52,911 bases of DNA from Anaeromyces robustus (taxonomy: Eukaryota > Neocallimastigomycota > Neocallimastigomycetes > Neocallimastigales > Neocallimastigaceae), in assembly GCA_002104895.1 (NCBI GenBank), contig MCFG01000436.1, positions 1 through 52,911 on the forward strand, given 5' to 3'. Position 1 is the first letter of the stretch; each line of letters begins with the position of its first letter. Positions 27,983 to 52,911 of this stretch are shown piece after piece. The translations under genes and the position numbers were made by a program. The notes below the pieces were generated by a model. It was not told where the DNA came from and made no database searches. It worked only from the letters and a program-made list of their open reading frames with translations.

Positions 27983-29032
27983 AGAAGATGATGGAATATC
28001 TTTTGAAATAGAACTAATACTATTAATAACAGTAGATGATTTTTTAGAATTCTTTTTTGAAGACAATATTAAATTTGAATCCATTTTGGATTTAATTTCT
28101 TTTAAATGTTGTATACTTTCTTCCAATAAAGGAGGTGAAGATCTAAATTCTGTGTTATTATAATCAATATTATCATTATTATCATTAGATAATGATTTAG
28201 TTAATTCTTCTTCTTTTGATTTTAATTTTGATTCAGATGAAAACTTAGACTTAATAGGTAATGATGAAGAAGAAGAAGAAGAAACAATATCTGAAGAAGA
28301 TATTTTTTGTTGATAATTAGTATGATATGGTATTGACATTACTGCATTTTCAATAGTAGGTGAAGATATCGTTGGACTTGAAGGTGATTTCAATCCTCCT
28401 TCCATAAGATTTAATCCTTCTGTTAAATTATTATTAGAAAGATATGGATGATTAGATAACGTATAAAGTGATGAAAGACCATAAGGTATAGATCCAGATT
28501 TAAGATCTAATGTAGAAATTCTAGGTGAAGAATTAGAATTAATAGTAGAATTAGAAGCAGAAGATATTAAATCTATATCATGATCAGAATTAAATTTTGA
28601 TTTTTCATTATCTAAAAGAAAACCATTCATTGCTTTTTTTAATAAATAATTTGGATTTTCTCTTTTCTTCTTTCTACGTGTAGAATCTAAATATTCCTTA
28701 TTACTTTGACTTGATAATGATTTACTTTTATTAAAATCATTATTATATTTTAATGAAGCAATACTTATATTTGGGTATAAAGAAGATTCTAATGAACTGG
28801 ATTCATGACTCATTTCTGAATTTGTATTTTCTATATTATTAACAATAGAATTATCGTTGTCTTCTGAAGAATTATAAGATTGAGTTAATTCCTGAATTTG
28901 TTCCACTAAATCCTGTGGCAATGGTATATTATCTACATCCTCTGAATTTATAACTTCTTCCTTTCCTATAATATTTGATTCATTTACCACACCTTTCACC
29001 GAAAGGGTATTATCAATAATTAAATCTGACAT
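25292..29032 (-). CDS. TLDc-domain protein (OXR1-like), 1246 aa, single exon
   Basis: An uninterrupted frame from ATG 29032 (MSDLIIDNTLSVKG) to TAA 25292. Residues about 1039-1246 form a TLDc domain: ISPDQVLDTI, then LRFHLPRRYRDYSTWELIFS, SLSDHGSSFLTL, GPLIMAIKDSEDQIFGAYIP, GSGECFLW, IIAFGGGKKGHFGLCID and the ending EIINIEFWKI. These are the family's hallmark blocks. Known for the family: TLDc proteins (OXR1, NCOA7, yeast Oxr1/Rtc5) protect against oxidative damage and bind the V-ATPase, promoting its disassembly in yeast. The N-terminal 1040 residues are Ser/Asn-rich, with several AAT-encoded poly-Asn runs, a poly-Thr run (ACT repeat, 25961-26002) and acidic stretches, and show no domain I recognise. 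Yeast Oxr1 is only about 270 residues, so the extension is striking. Whether it is Oxr1 or Rtc5 cannot be told. Low-complexity runs may be polymorphic in length. Confidence 0.92.
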
Positions 29033-29077
29033 AATGTATATCTTATATTAACAATAAAACTATTATTATTAATTCTT

Positions 29078-29108
<31 letters not shown>

Positions 29109-31684
29109 ATTTTATTTTATTTTTATTTTAAATAAAAAAAATTCAGATAGTACTTGATAGATAGATATATATTATATATATACTTAGAATTTAATTGCAA
29201 ATCAACTATTATAATTATTTTTTATTGAGTGATTCACTTTTATATACATAATTTTAATTTTTTTTTAAAACTATATATACCAATTATACCTTAAAATAAT
29301 ATATATTTTTATAATTAAATATATATGTAGATATATAAGTAATAATAAAAATTATACTATTTGTTCTTATTTGTTACTTTTATAATATACCAATATGATA
29401 TTTTTTATATAAATATTTTTAAATATATATTATTTTACTAATTATATTTAACGTTTTCAAAATTAAATATAATATTATTTTTTGTAAAAAAAAAAAAAAA
29501 AAAAGAATAAAAAAAAATATAATTATTGTTATCTTCTTATTTATTATTACTTTTTTTACATAAAAAAAAGTAATTTCTAAAATGTAGTTTCTAATACCAA
29601 AAAAAAAAAAAAGTGAACTCTTTGTTAAATACAAAATTTTATTAATAATTTTGAAATTATTGAAAAGAAAGCAAATTATTTTGTTATATTATTGATTATA
29701 ATTTAAAATCTTTTAAATAAATTCCCTTTCTTTTTCATTTATATATATATTATTTTTTATTAAATAATATTTCAAATACCATGAATATTATATTGTTAAC
29801 TCGTACTTTTCTTTTTTCTTTTTTTTTTTTTTTTATATTATATTGAAAAAATTCAAGCTGTTTTTTGTTATATAATTTTGGTTTTAAAATTTAATTATAT
29901 TATAGTTATATAATATTATACATATTAAGATATAATTTTTCAAAAATACATATATTAGTTTTTTATTTTATAATTGTACTTAATGACTTATAGGAAAAAC
30001 TTTAATATCCTTTTATTAATACTTTAATTTCGACATTTTTATTTAAATACTGTCTATTATTACAATTTTTTTTTCTTATTTCATTTTTCATTAACATGAA
30101 ATTTTAATATTTATTATATACGTCATTTATTTAAAATATATATATATATATTATTCCTTTCCGTATATATATTTAGTTTATACTTTCTTCTATAATTATA
30201 TATTATAATTATCTGCAAATTTTACTACAATACATATGTTTATTGAGTTAATTTACTTTATTAATAAAATATATATACTAAATATCAATATGTTATTTTA
30301 TATATATATAAAAATAAGATTTAAAATATCTTATATATAACAATTATTTACTTTATAATTAACAATTGAAATACATATTAAAAAATGTTATAAATAATTT
30401 TTTCTCAATAAAAATCAATAATTTTAGCATTAAAAAGAATTATATTCTACAATTTAAATAAAACCGAAATGAAAAAAAAAAACGAAAAATGAAAAAAAAA
30501 GAAATAATAATAATAAAACAAAAATAATAAAATATATTTATAATATAATGAATATTAATTTAAAATGAATAATTTTAAATAAAAACAAAAAAAAAAAAAA
30601 AAAGTAAAAAAATTAAAGTTTTATATTATAAATAATGTCATTAATTAATAAATGACATTTCATTTTATTTTATTTGATTTTATTTTATTTGATTTTATTA
30701 ATTTATTTTAATTGATTTATTTATTTAGAAATTTTTAAAATTTTATTATATTTAATTTATTTATTTATTCATTCATTTATTTATTTATTATTCATTTATT
30801 ATTTACTAATATATAATATTTCTTATATTTATGAATTATATTTTATTATATTAATATTTTATTATTAATGTAATTAAATTATATTGTTTTTCATTGAATT
30901 TTAATAATTAATAAAAAAATTAAATAAAAAATACGAAACTTTTTTTTTTAAAAAAAAAAACATACTAATAAAGTTAGTTTTAAAAAAAAAGCTAATAGTA
31001 AATAATCAAATATTATTATTAGATCTTCAATGAATTACTTATAATAAATATTATTAAAAGCATGATGAATGACAAATATTTAATTATTTGTTATTAATTA
31101 ATAATTATCTATTATTTTATTATTATTATAGTATTATTATTTTATTATTTGTTATTTTTTTTTTGTTATTATTTGTCATATTATTATTTGTTATATTATT
31201 TGTTATTATTTAAAATTTTATGATTTCAATTTTTATTTTAAGTCTTGGAATTCCTTAATTTTAATTATTTTTTTTTTTTTCTTTGAATATCTTATTATTT
31301 AAACTTATTATATATTATATAATATATTCTAATATATTATTGTTATTAATTTGTACAACTATAGTATATTGTAATATATGTAATTATATATTTTTGTATT
31401 GTAATCATTTATTATTTAATTTATTTTATTTAAAAAAAATTATATAAATATATAAATTAATTAAATCTTATATAAATAATTGAACATTTGATTTAAAATA
31501 ATAAGTAGCAATATATAAGATATTATATTGTAATATACGAAATATGGAGAATAAAAAATAAAAAATAAAAAAATAATAATAAAAAAAAAAAAATAAAAAT
31601 TAAATAATAAAATAAAACAAAATTATTTTAATATACAAATAAGAATAAAAGAGAAAAATCAATATTTAAATACTTTAACTATAT

Positions 31685-31716
31685 TATTTATTTATTTATT
31701 TTATTTATTTACTTAC

Positions 31717-31779
<63 letters not shown>
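31685..31779. repeat. (TTTA)n microsatellite
   Basis: Slightly imperfect at its left end (TTTTA, CTTA units), then pure TTTA. A duplicated 24-mer (CTTTTTATTAAAACTACATT core) follows at 31796-31845. Confidence 0.93.
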
Positions 31780-31780
<1 letters not shown>

Positions 31781-32082
31781 AAATGGAAAGATCATTCTTT
31801 TTATTAAAACTACATTATATATCTTTTTATTAAAACTACATTATATTGATGTTAACAATTTAACTAATTAATAAAATCAATAAGATTTATTAATAATTCA
31901 TTCCCTTTTTTTAATTATAATCAATAAAGAATAAATAAATTGATAAAAACGTAATAATTATTAAAATAATAAAAAAAATATAGAAATAATACTTTTATCA
32001 ATAGAAACAGCAATAAATAAATTAATAAAACATGAAGTATAAATCAAATACTTGACAATTTTTCTTAAAAGAATTTTCATAA

Positions 32083-32117
<35 letters not shown>

Positions 32118-32931
32118 ATACTATTAATTTGTTCAACTGAATAAAATTTTAAATTTCTAATTATAGTCTTTTAATAACTTAATATTATATATAATATATT
32201 GTAATATATAATCACAATATATTATTTTATATTATAAATAATTCTATAAAATAAAAAGTCACATTATTTTTGTCCTACCATCTTGTATTATATTATAATA
32301 TATTATATGATATATAGAAAAATATATTAAAAATAAATTAAAAAAATCCTAAAAATTATTATTTAAAAAAAGTATTTTTTTAAAACACCAACAACAAAAT
32401 AAAATAGCTTTTTATGGAAAATAATAATAAAAATTTAAATAATATATTGTAATAAAATAGTAATTAAACTTTTATTATAAATAAAATCATGGAATTAAAA
32501 GAAAAAACTAAAATATTAAATAATAGATTTAACTTTTTAATAGATTTTATTTTAATTATTTTAATAGATTTAACTCTTTTAATAGATTTTATTTACTTAT
32601 TTATTTATTCATTTATTATAATTTATTAATTTATTTATTATTTATTTATTCATTTATTTACTTATTTATTTATTCATTTATTATAATTTATTAATTTATT
32701 TATTATTTATTTATTCATTTATTTATTTATTTATTATTCATTTTAAATTATAATGTGGGCAATATTAAGCAGTAAAAAGTTCTATATATATTGTAATAAT
32801 AAATCAATAGTAATTAAATATTTATTGATATATTTAATTCCATGTTGGTAGTATATTATTAAAAGATACAACAAACATAACTATATTTTTTTCATGTATC
32901 ATTTTGATGTATCCTTCATATATTTATAATG

Positions 32932-32989
32932 ACTTCATGTATTTTATATTAAATTTTAGAAAGTGAATTTAATATATAATACATGAAGT
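32932..32989. repeat. Near-perfect inverted repeat (hairpin)
   Basis: ACTTCATGTATTTTATATTA and its inverted partner, ending TACATGAAGT, form a stem of about 24 bp with one mismatch around an 11-base loop. It lies in a stretch with somewhat more G/C than the desert around it. Could be a transcription-end signal or a small element's centre. Confidence 0.7.
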
Positions 32990-34189
32990 TAAATATTATA
33001 TTTAATTATATTATTATATTTATGTGTATTGCACATAGAAAATAGTTTAGTGTATATAATTCTACTATTATTTTTTAACTAAATGGTATAAATATTTTGT
33101 CATTCTACAATTATATAATGCAATTCTAATAATTTAAAAGATTAGGTTAAAATCCGCAAGTTTTATTTATTTAAAAGTTTTATATATATTTTGATCAAAT
33201 ATTAAAAAATAATTACGTATTTAAAATATATAATTCATTTCAAAAGAATATTAAAATAGTGTTTAATATTTAATTAAAAACTAATAGATTCAAAGATTAA
33301 ACTTTTTTTTTAAAGGAGAGGAAAGTTTTTTTTTTTTTTAAAAGGAGAGAGAAAAAATTTTTTATTGCTTTATTTTAATACCTAACCTTTTTAATTATTA
33401 TTATTTACTGATTCCATAAAAATTATATTATATATCATAATATAAATAATATATAATATGATATATTAAATTATTATTAAATAATTAAATAAATAAATTA
33501 ATAATGGATAATCATAATAATACAATATTAAATATTATTAAATATTATGATATGTAAATTTTTTTTATTTTTTTATTTTATTTTTTTTAATAATTTTTTA
33601 CGGCGGTACATTTATTATTATTTTTTTTAATTAGCAGTTTAATATATATGTCAACTTTTTTTTTTTTTAATTGAATTATAGAATAATAAATGATCTATAA
33701 AAAAAATATTCTTAAACATTATACTAAATATAAACAACATCAATAAAAGAAAGTAAATAATAATAATAATAACAATAATTTATATTAATAATTAAAATTT
33801 AAAAACAAAAACAAAAAAAAAACAACAAAAACAAAAAACAAAAACAAAAACAAAAACAATATTAAGATTATTTTATGTAATAATAAATAGTAAATAATAA
33901 ATAATAATAAGTGACAATACTATAAAAATAATAATTTTAAAAATATTTTTTTCTTTTTACTTTTTATTATATTAATTATCTTACCATCCTGATTTTTTAA
34001 AAAAATTTAATTAATAAATATTAATATGTATATATTATAAAACTTTAAAAACTTAAATTTTTATTTATGTAATAAATAATAAACTCTGTATATTAATATA
34101 TATATATTAATTGTATAAACAATTAATAGTAATATATTGAAAATTGTATATATACAATAAATATTAATACATTGAATGGAATATTTTAT

Positions 34190-34205
34190 TAAATAAATGA
34201 ACAAA

Positions 34206-34272
<67 letters not shown>

Positions 34273-34285
34273 ATAGATGAACAAA

Positions 34286-34340
<55 letters not shown>

Positions 34341-34341
34341 A
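34190..34341. repeat. (AAAT)n microsatellite
   Basis: AAAT units on the plus strand with one interruption (AGATGAAC near 34275). A Leu/Phe/Ile/Tyr frame read across it on the minus strand is an artefact. Confidence 0.96.
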
Positions 34342-34854
34342 CAAAACAAAAGAAACTATTTTTTTTTATTAAAAAAAGTTAATAACAAATCATTTTATTT
34401 TTTGATTAAAAAAAAAAAAACATTCCATAATAATAAAGTAATTAGATTATATAAAAGATACTATATTAAAGAAAGTAATATTTAACCTTAATAGTATTTT
34501 TATTTGAATGTATATTTTTTTTTATATATTACATAATAAATATATCAAAAGAAAAATATATTATTTTATATTTTGTTTTTTGATAATATTATATATATAT
34601 ATTTGATGGTATAATTAGTATTATTTTTTTATTAGTTTTTCTTTAGTAAATATAAAAGATAAAAACACATATAACAAAAAATTAACATAAACTGATTAAG
34701 CTATTAAATATTTCAATAATTATTATTAAATATTTCAATAATTATTATTAATAATTATTAATTTAGCTAATTGTTTGAGATATTAATGAATATGTGTATT
34801 TATTTAATAAATTAAATATATATATATATTCGATTATATTTATAGAATATTTAA

Positions 34855-46717
<11,863 letters not shown>

Positions 46718-48602
46718 TTAAAACCATTTGTATCTAATATATAATATAATAATTATAAATAAAGCTACAGCAATTAAAGGTCCATATTTTTGATATATAG
46801 CCATCCAGTTTAATTTTTTAGCATCTTTTAAATATTTTTTGGATTCTGAAGATAATGTACTAGAAAGAGTACTCATTCCTATTAATATTAAATTAGCATT
46901 GTATATATTATATATAAATTTATATTTATTTAATTAGTATCATATATTTAAATCAATAAAATGATTTTAAAAAAAGAAATAAATCGAAAGAAAAAAATTA
47001 CTATCAAGGTGTTCTCCTCTTCCTAAAACATCTTGAATATTTTTTGTCATAATTCTAGTAACGTCTTGTAGATCTTCATTAATTCTATTAATATTTCTTT
47101 GTGCTCTTGCATCCTTGTATTGTTTTTTAGTTTTTTGTATAAATGTATCTAATTATTTTAATAATATATTAATATTTTTTTTTATAATAATATAATATAA
47201 TATAATATAATAAAATTAATTAATTAATAACTTTATTATTATCATTTATCATTATTTTTTATTATTTTATTTTTATTATTAATTTTATCTTTAAAATTTT
47301 TATATTTAGTTATTTTACTAATTATTTTATTTTAATAGTATATTTTCATTTACCGAATTTTACAAAAGCGTATGGTCTAGCGACTGTACCAACTTCAGTA
47401 CCATATTTAGCTTGGAATTCAGCTTGTAATTCTTCTAAAAAACTGAAAGCTAATTTCTTTGGGTAACTTCTTTCACATAAACATAAGTAACAAATACCAT
47501 ATTCAATTAAATAGCTATTATAAATATTCATATATATTTTAGAATATTATTTAATAAATATTTTAAATAATAGTCCAAAGATGATTTAAATTGTATAGTT
47601 ATAATTATTATTATTTATTTGTTTATTTATTTTAGAAGTAATATTTTATTATTATTATTGTTATTACTATTATTAAAATGTTAAATATAGTACATACTGG
47701 AAGTAATATTGTCCTGTTTCAATTGAACATCTTTGTTCAGTACCAGCTTTAGATAATTTCTTGAAAATTGATTTGGCTTGATTTTTGTATTCAGTTAAAT
47801 CTTCAGACTTTTTTTCGATTAAGTAAAAAAATACAATAAATACAATATATATATATATATGGATTAAAAAGTAAATTAATATTTTTGTCATTTTGCATAT
47901 ATATAAGTTATTTTTATCATTTTTAAATATAATGAAACATTATTTATAGTTGTTTTTTTGTAAAGAAAATCTATAAAACTTAGGAAATTTTATTATTATA
48001 AAGGACAGACTGTATTAAATTGTAGAATTATAAATTATACTTTATAATATTTTTTATTTTACATATTATTTTTATGAGATTAAAATTGCTATATATTTAT
48101 ATTAATTATTTTTTATTAAATATATATACTATAGAAGATTATCATTTAACATTTTATTTTATGCTTGGTGTAATAATATTTATCTAATATTTTTTATCTT
48201 TGTTTTTTATCTTTTTTTGTTATTATATAATTATTTTTAGTTTTATGTTATTTTATGTTATTTATTTATTTATTAATTAATTTAAGTTTATTTTTATTTT
48301 ATTATGTTGTAGATTGATCCTGCTTATTTATTTACATTACAATATTAATTCATTCTTTGTATTATTTTTAATAATGACTATAAATAATAAATTAATTAAG
48401 ATAATTTATTAAGAAAAAAAAAACATAATAAAAAATTGGAAATGGATAGATTTCAAATTATAAATAAAATTGTCCATTCTATTATTATTTATCATGATGT
48501 AAAATGATACATTTTTAATTTGATTAATACCTCTTCATCATCCATAGAGGCAGCTAAAGGTAAACCATCAGCTACTCTTGAAATTATAACTGTTTTAACC
48601 AT
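46718..48602 (-). CDS. SEC22: SEC22 R-SNARE (vesicle-trafficking protein), 5 exons
   Basis: Complement(join(46718..46878,47002..47148,47354..47514,47698..47807,48531..48602)), 651 nt, 216 residues, all phases matching. Begins [20 protein letters not shown], the Sec22 signature. Residues 1-117 are the longin domain ([51 protein letters not shown]). Residues about 128-188 are the SNARE motif with the zero-layer Arg at 158 (VLGRGEHL). Residues about 194-211 ([18 protein letters not shown]) form a tail anchor followed by KWF. Known role: fusion of COPII and COPI vesicles between ER and Golgi, pairing with Sed5/Bos1/Bet1-type or Ufe1-type Q-SNAREs. Length equals the usual 214-216. The first intron (723 nt) is far longer than the others (183, 205 and 123 nt). 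The start is fixed by the conserved MVK. Confidence 0.97.
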
Positions 48603-50004
48603 TTATGTCTTTTTGAATACTTTTTTTTTATTATTTTTTTTTAATATGTTTGATGTACAATAGTAATATAAATAAAATACAAAAATTGTAAAGAAAAAAA
48701 AATAATATATATAAATATAAAATGATAAAATTAGTTAATAGATTTTTTTCTTTACTTAATAATAAGTACTATTTTAAATGAATTTATAAATTAATATATT
48801 TTATTATCTTATATAATCATATATATTATTTGTTTTGGTTAAGTATATCGATAAAAATTATTTTATTTTCTGTGTATAGATGGATTGATATTATTTACCT
48901 TAAAAAAATAAAAATTAAGGTAGTATTGGATTATTAAGATTTAAAAATAGATAAAAAAGAAAATTATTTTTTCGATTTCTTTCCTATATATTTTTAAAAT
49001 TAATTTAAAACTTTCTTTAATAAAAATAATAAAGCTTTTTTTTTTTTTATTTTTTATCTTTATTTTTTATTTTATTTTATTTTTTACTTTTTTTCTTAAT
49101 TTTTTTATTTTGTATTTTTATATATATTAATTCTACTAGATAATTATTTATTGAATAATTATATACATAAACTATAAAAAAAGCTTGAAATGTGTTTAAC
49201 AAAAAAATAAATAAATGAATAATAAGTATATAAATAAATAATAAATAAATAAATATTATAATAAATTGAATAAATGAATAATAAATAAATAAATAAATCT
49301 TAATAAAGATATATTTTCATCTTCATAATTGAATTATTATTATATGGCTTAACTTATATTATATATAAATTAAATAATGTATTTCTTCAAAATTTATTAT
49401 TATTTAAATTATTATTTATGGCTTGATTATTAAATCATATATTAATTTTTCGCCACCCTACAAATAATTTTGATACATTAAACCCCAAAAATAATTATAA
49501 AAATTAATTTATACATTTGTAAAAATGTAAACCAAACTCTCCATATTATGTATCAAAAAATAAATGAGTATAATAAAATATTAGTATAGTTTTCATGCTA
49601 TTTTTATTATAATATCTATATATTATAATATATAAAATATTAAGTATTCATTTAAAATATGTATAAATTAATATAATTATTGTTATTATATAAACAAAGA
49701 GAAATACTTTTATTATTCATTTTGAAATAGTTTTTTTCTATTATCATATCTCTTGTTATTAAAATACTTTATATTCATGTTTATTTTAATAATCAATATG
49801 AAATACAATATCTATGCAATTGATTGTAATACAATATATTATTTAATATATAATAAATTTTAAACAATTTGAATTAAAAAAACTTGAAGAAATTAATGTT
49901 AATATAATTCATTATTAATTAAGAAGTTAACATATCAATGTTGATATGTTAATCTATTTCTTTTAATAATATTCTTTGATTTATTAGTAAACTTTAATTT
50001 TATC

Positions 50005-50036
<32 letters not shown>

Positions 50037-51363
50037 ATTTATATTATTCAAATTTATAATCTAACCATTTTTCTTTTTCTTTTTAATTTTAGGTGCTTTT
50101 TATTTGTTACACATACCTATTTAAATTTTAATTTTTTTAATTAAGATATTTTTAATTAAAAAAAAAATTCACTAGACTGTTAAAATAAGATTTTAATAAA
50201 TCTTTACATAATAATCATAATAAAATTTTTTTCTACTTTTTATTTTCTTTTTCATACATGTAAATTCTGTTAAATTTTTTTTTTTAATAATATACTTATT
50301 TTATGCTTATTTTATTTAATTATTATATAATTTATTATTTATTATTATTATTTTTGAATAGATGATTGAAAATAATAGCTGCCAAATCATTATTTTTTGT
50401 TGCCTTATTTTATTTTTTTATGGATATAAATTTATAAATCATAGATATAGGAATAACAATTATTAATAAATTTTATATTATAAATATATTAATTTATATA
50501 TTTTTTTATATATAATATAATATATTATTATTAATAATTTATATATTTATATATAATAATATTTATATTGTAATATATTATACATTTAAATTTCTTTTCA
50601 TTTTTTAAAATCAAATAGAATTGGATATATTTCAATCACAAATATATTATATTATATTGATAATATATTACTGTATACAAATCTAACTTTCCAATATTTT
50701 TTTTAACATTTAATTATATGTAATTATATATAATTATATATTTTAACTTATAAATAAATATAAATAAAATAATAGATAACAATATATATGAATCAATTTA
50801 ATAAAAATTTTATATTAATGCTAATTATCATAAAATGAAATAAGGAAATTTTGACTATTATTTTTTTTAAATAATATATAATAATATATAATAGTATAAT
50901 GAATATATATATATTTTCAGTTTAGTTGTGTATTTAATCCAATGATTTTCATTTCTTTCAAATTAATAATATATTATTATACTGTTAAAATATAATATGA
51001 ATGTAATTAATTATTTTTTAAGATTATTATATATTATAATTTATTATAATATATATATTTTTATTCTAAACAAATAAATAAATAAATATATAAAATAGAT
51101 GAATAAATATATAATAAATAAATAAATAAATATATAAAATAGATGAATATTATATAATAAATAAATAAAATGATAAACAAAAGTGTTTTTGATTCAATTT
51201 ATTATATATATATATATAATTTTTCAAAATTAATATATATATAAAATTATTTGAATTTTATTATAATTTATTATAAAGATTGAAACAATTTTTATTTAAT
51301 AGTAATTTAAGATAAAATATATATTATTAAATATGAAATAAATTAATAATAATAATGAATAAT

Positions 51364-51486
<123 letters not shown>

Positions 51487-52020
51487 TAATAATATTAATA
51501 AATGAATAAAATAATAATGTATAAAATAACCATCAAATAATTATTATTAAAATTAAATAACAAATAATAAATAAGTAGAAAAATAATAAATAAAAAAAAA
51601 ATTTTTAAAAATTTTTTTCTTCTTTGCAATACTTATTTAAAAACACTTTATTATTATTTTAATAATAATAATAATTGTTATTGTTAAATATTTTTTTAAT
51701 TATTAGTTCAATTTAGTTTTTTTATAAATATTTTAGAAGTAAATTAAAAGTAATATCGACATAATATTATACATTTTTTAATAATAAAGTAAATTTTATT
51801 ATTTATATATATTTATTAATTAGTTAAAATTTAGAAAAAATAAAAACAAAATAAATAAATAAATATATTCAATAAAGAAAGTAATTTAATAATACATTGC
51901 ATATTTCATAAAAATAAAAGAATTATTCAGTACATAATATAAATTAATAATAATTTTAATATATATATATATTTATTTGTATAAAAATATAAATTGAAAA
52001 TAATCAGAATAATTATCAAA

Positions 52021-52203
52021 AATTAAATTAAATTAAATTAAATTAAATTAAATTAAATTAAATTAAATTAAATTAAATTAAATTAAATTAAATTAAATTA
52101 AATTAAATTAAATTAAATTAAATTAAATTAAATTAAATTAAATTAAATTAAATTAAATTAAATTAAATTAAATTAAATTAAATTAAATTAAATTAAATTA
52201 AAT
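52021..52203. repeat. (AAATT)n pentanucleotide array, ~36 units
   Basis: A perfect AATTA/AAATT pentamer array, the only long pentanucleotide repeat in the window and free of substitutions as far as can be read. Confidence 0.97.
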
Positions 52204-52911
52204 TTTTAAACATTTATTTATTCTTTAAGTAAGAGTACAAAAATTCATTAAAAGGGTATACAACATATATAAAATAAACCAATGTTTATAATTATTGATA
52301 TATATATAATTTATAAAAAAATAATTTAAACTCTATTCTAGGCAATTTATATACTATTATTTATATTAATTGGAGAATGAAAAAATTAATAATAAAATTT
52401 TTATTTATTTCAAAATAATTAATCTAATAATTCATACTATTTAGAATATTTAATATAGCTAGGCTAATAATAAAATAATATAATAATATATTCAATGATA
52501 TAGCAAATTAAAATTGTAAATCCTCAGTAAAAACTTAAATCAATATTCATACCATATATTATAAAATAATAAATAATTATTAAAATAAAAATAAAGCAAT
52601 ACAATAAAACTATAATAGTAAAAAATTATTCAACAGATAATTATTTCTTTTAATAAGTATTAAATAAATATTTAATTATTTATTATTATATTTTTTTTAA
52701 ATAAAAAAGAAAATTCAAATTTTTAAATAAAAAGTTTTAATAAAGGCTATGCATAAACTATTTTTAATATATTACATAATAAAAAAAAAATTTTTTTTTC
52801 TTTCTTTATTACTTTAATATTAATAATTCGAAATTAATTATTAATAATCTAAATATTAAATAAATTTATAAATATTATATTAAAAATAATAATCAACTTT
52901 TGCAAAATAGA

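Larger units (their letters stand above)
29033..34854. other. Gene desert (~5.8 kb)
   Basis: 29033 to about 29300 should hold the TLDc gene promoter and leader, with a long T run at 29083-29108. The rest is A/T filler with (ATTT)n, (AAAT)n, an A/C-rich AAAAAC repeat near 33800-33860 and a hairpin at 32932-32989. The frame at 29419-29634 is low-complexity and rejected. No gene supported. Confidence 0.5.

Noticed and set aside
29419-29634. 71-codon frame, minus strand
   Set aside because: Phe/Ile/Lys-only composition, no acceptable context, in a homopolymer-rich desert.
34164-34349. Frame of repeated Leu-Phe-Ile-Tyr
   Set aside because: Translation of the (AAAT)n microsatellite.

Overview
The window is extremely AT-rich eukaryotic DNA. 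Its five genes have GT-AG introns (mostly GTAAGT/GTAAAT-type donors and TAG acceptors), long asparagine runs encoded almost only by AAT, and multi-kilobase gene deserts full of poly-A/T tracts and (TTTA)n, (AAT)n and (AAATT)n microsatellites. A fungal-type three-finger C2H2 regulator of Ace2/Swi5 layout, a fungal TLDc protein and this base composition best fit an anaerobic gut fungus (Neocallimastigomycota). That placement is an inference; Dictyostelium-like protists were considered and fit less well.

Layout, all five genes on the minus strand. (1) 2736-7071: a four-exon F-box/leucine-rich-repeat protein, rebuilt from three long open segments plus a short last exon. (2) 11513-13602: a C2H2 zinc-finger transcription factor with one base missing inside its third finger and a 33-bp tandem duplication across its stop codon. 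(3) 25292-29032: a single-exon protein of 1246 residues with a C-terminal TLDc domain behind about 1040 low-complexity residues. (4) 34855-45281: a 25-exon gene whose exons join in frame into 2238 codons; its family is not recognised, and its helical C-terminus only faintly recalls RasGAP domains. (5) 46718-48602: a five-exon SEC22, the ER-Golgi R-SNARE, and the firmest assignment.

Between genes: a 636-bp element (9734-10369) with perfect 39-bp terminal inverted repeats, a perfect 68-bp internal hairpin and 58-bp tandem repeats, which looks like an undescribed non-autonomous DNA transposon. At 21259-24120 on the plus strand is an apparently decaying multi-pass membrane-protein gene with a 60-bp minisatellite. 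Smaller possible coding relics lie at 8750-9160, 19080-19760 and 20180-20222. No tRNA, rRNA or CRISPR array was found.

The genes do not form a pathway. They are unrelated housekeeping and regulatory genes: protein turnover, cell-cycle-type transcription, oxidative stress/V-ATPase, an unknown large scaffold-like protein, and ER-Golgi traffic. Exon joins were made by eye and checked only by splice consensus, phase and total length divisible by three; no transcript data were available.
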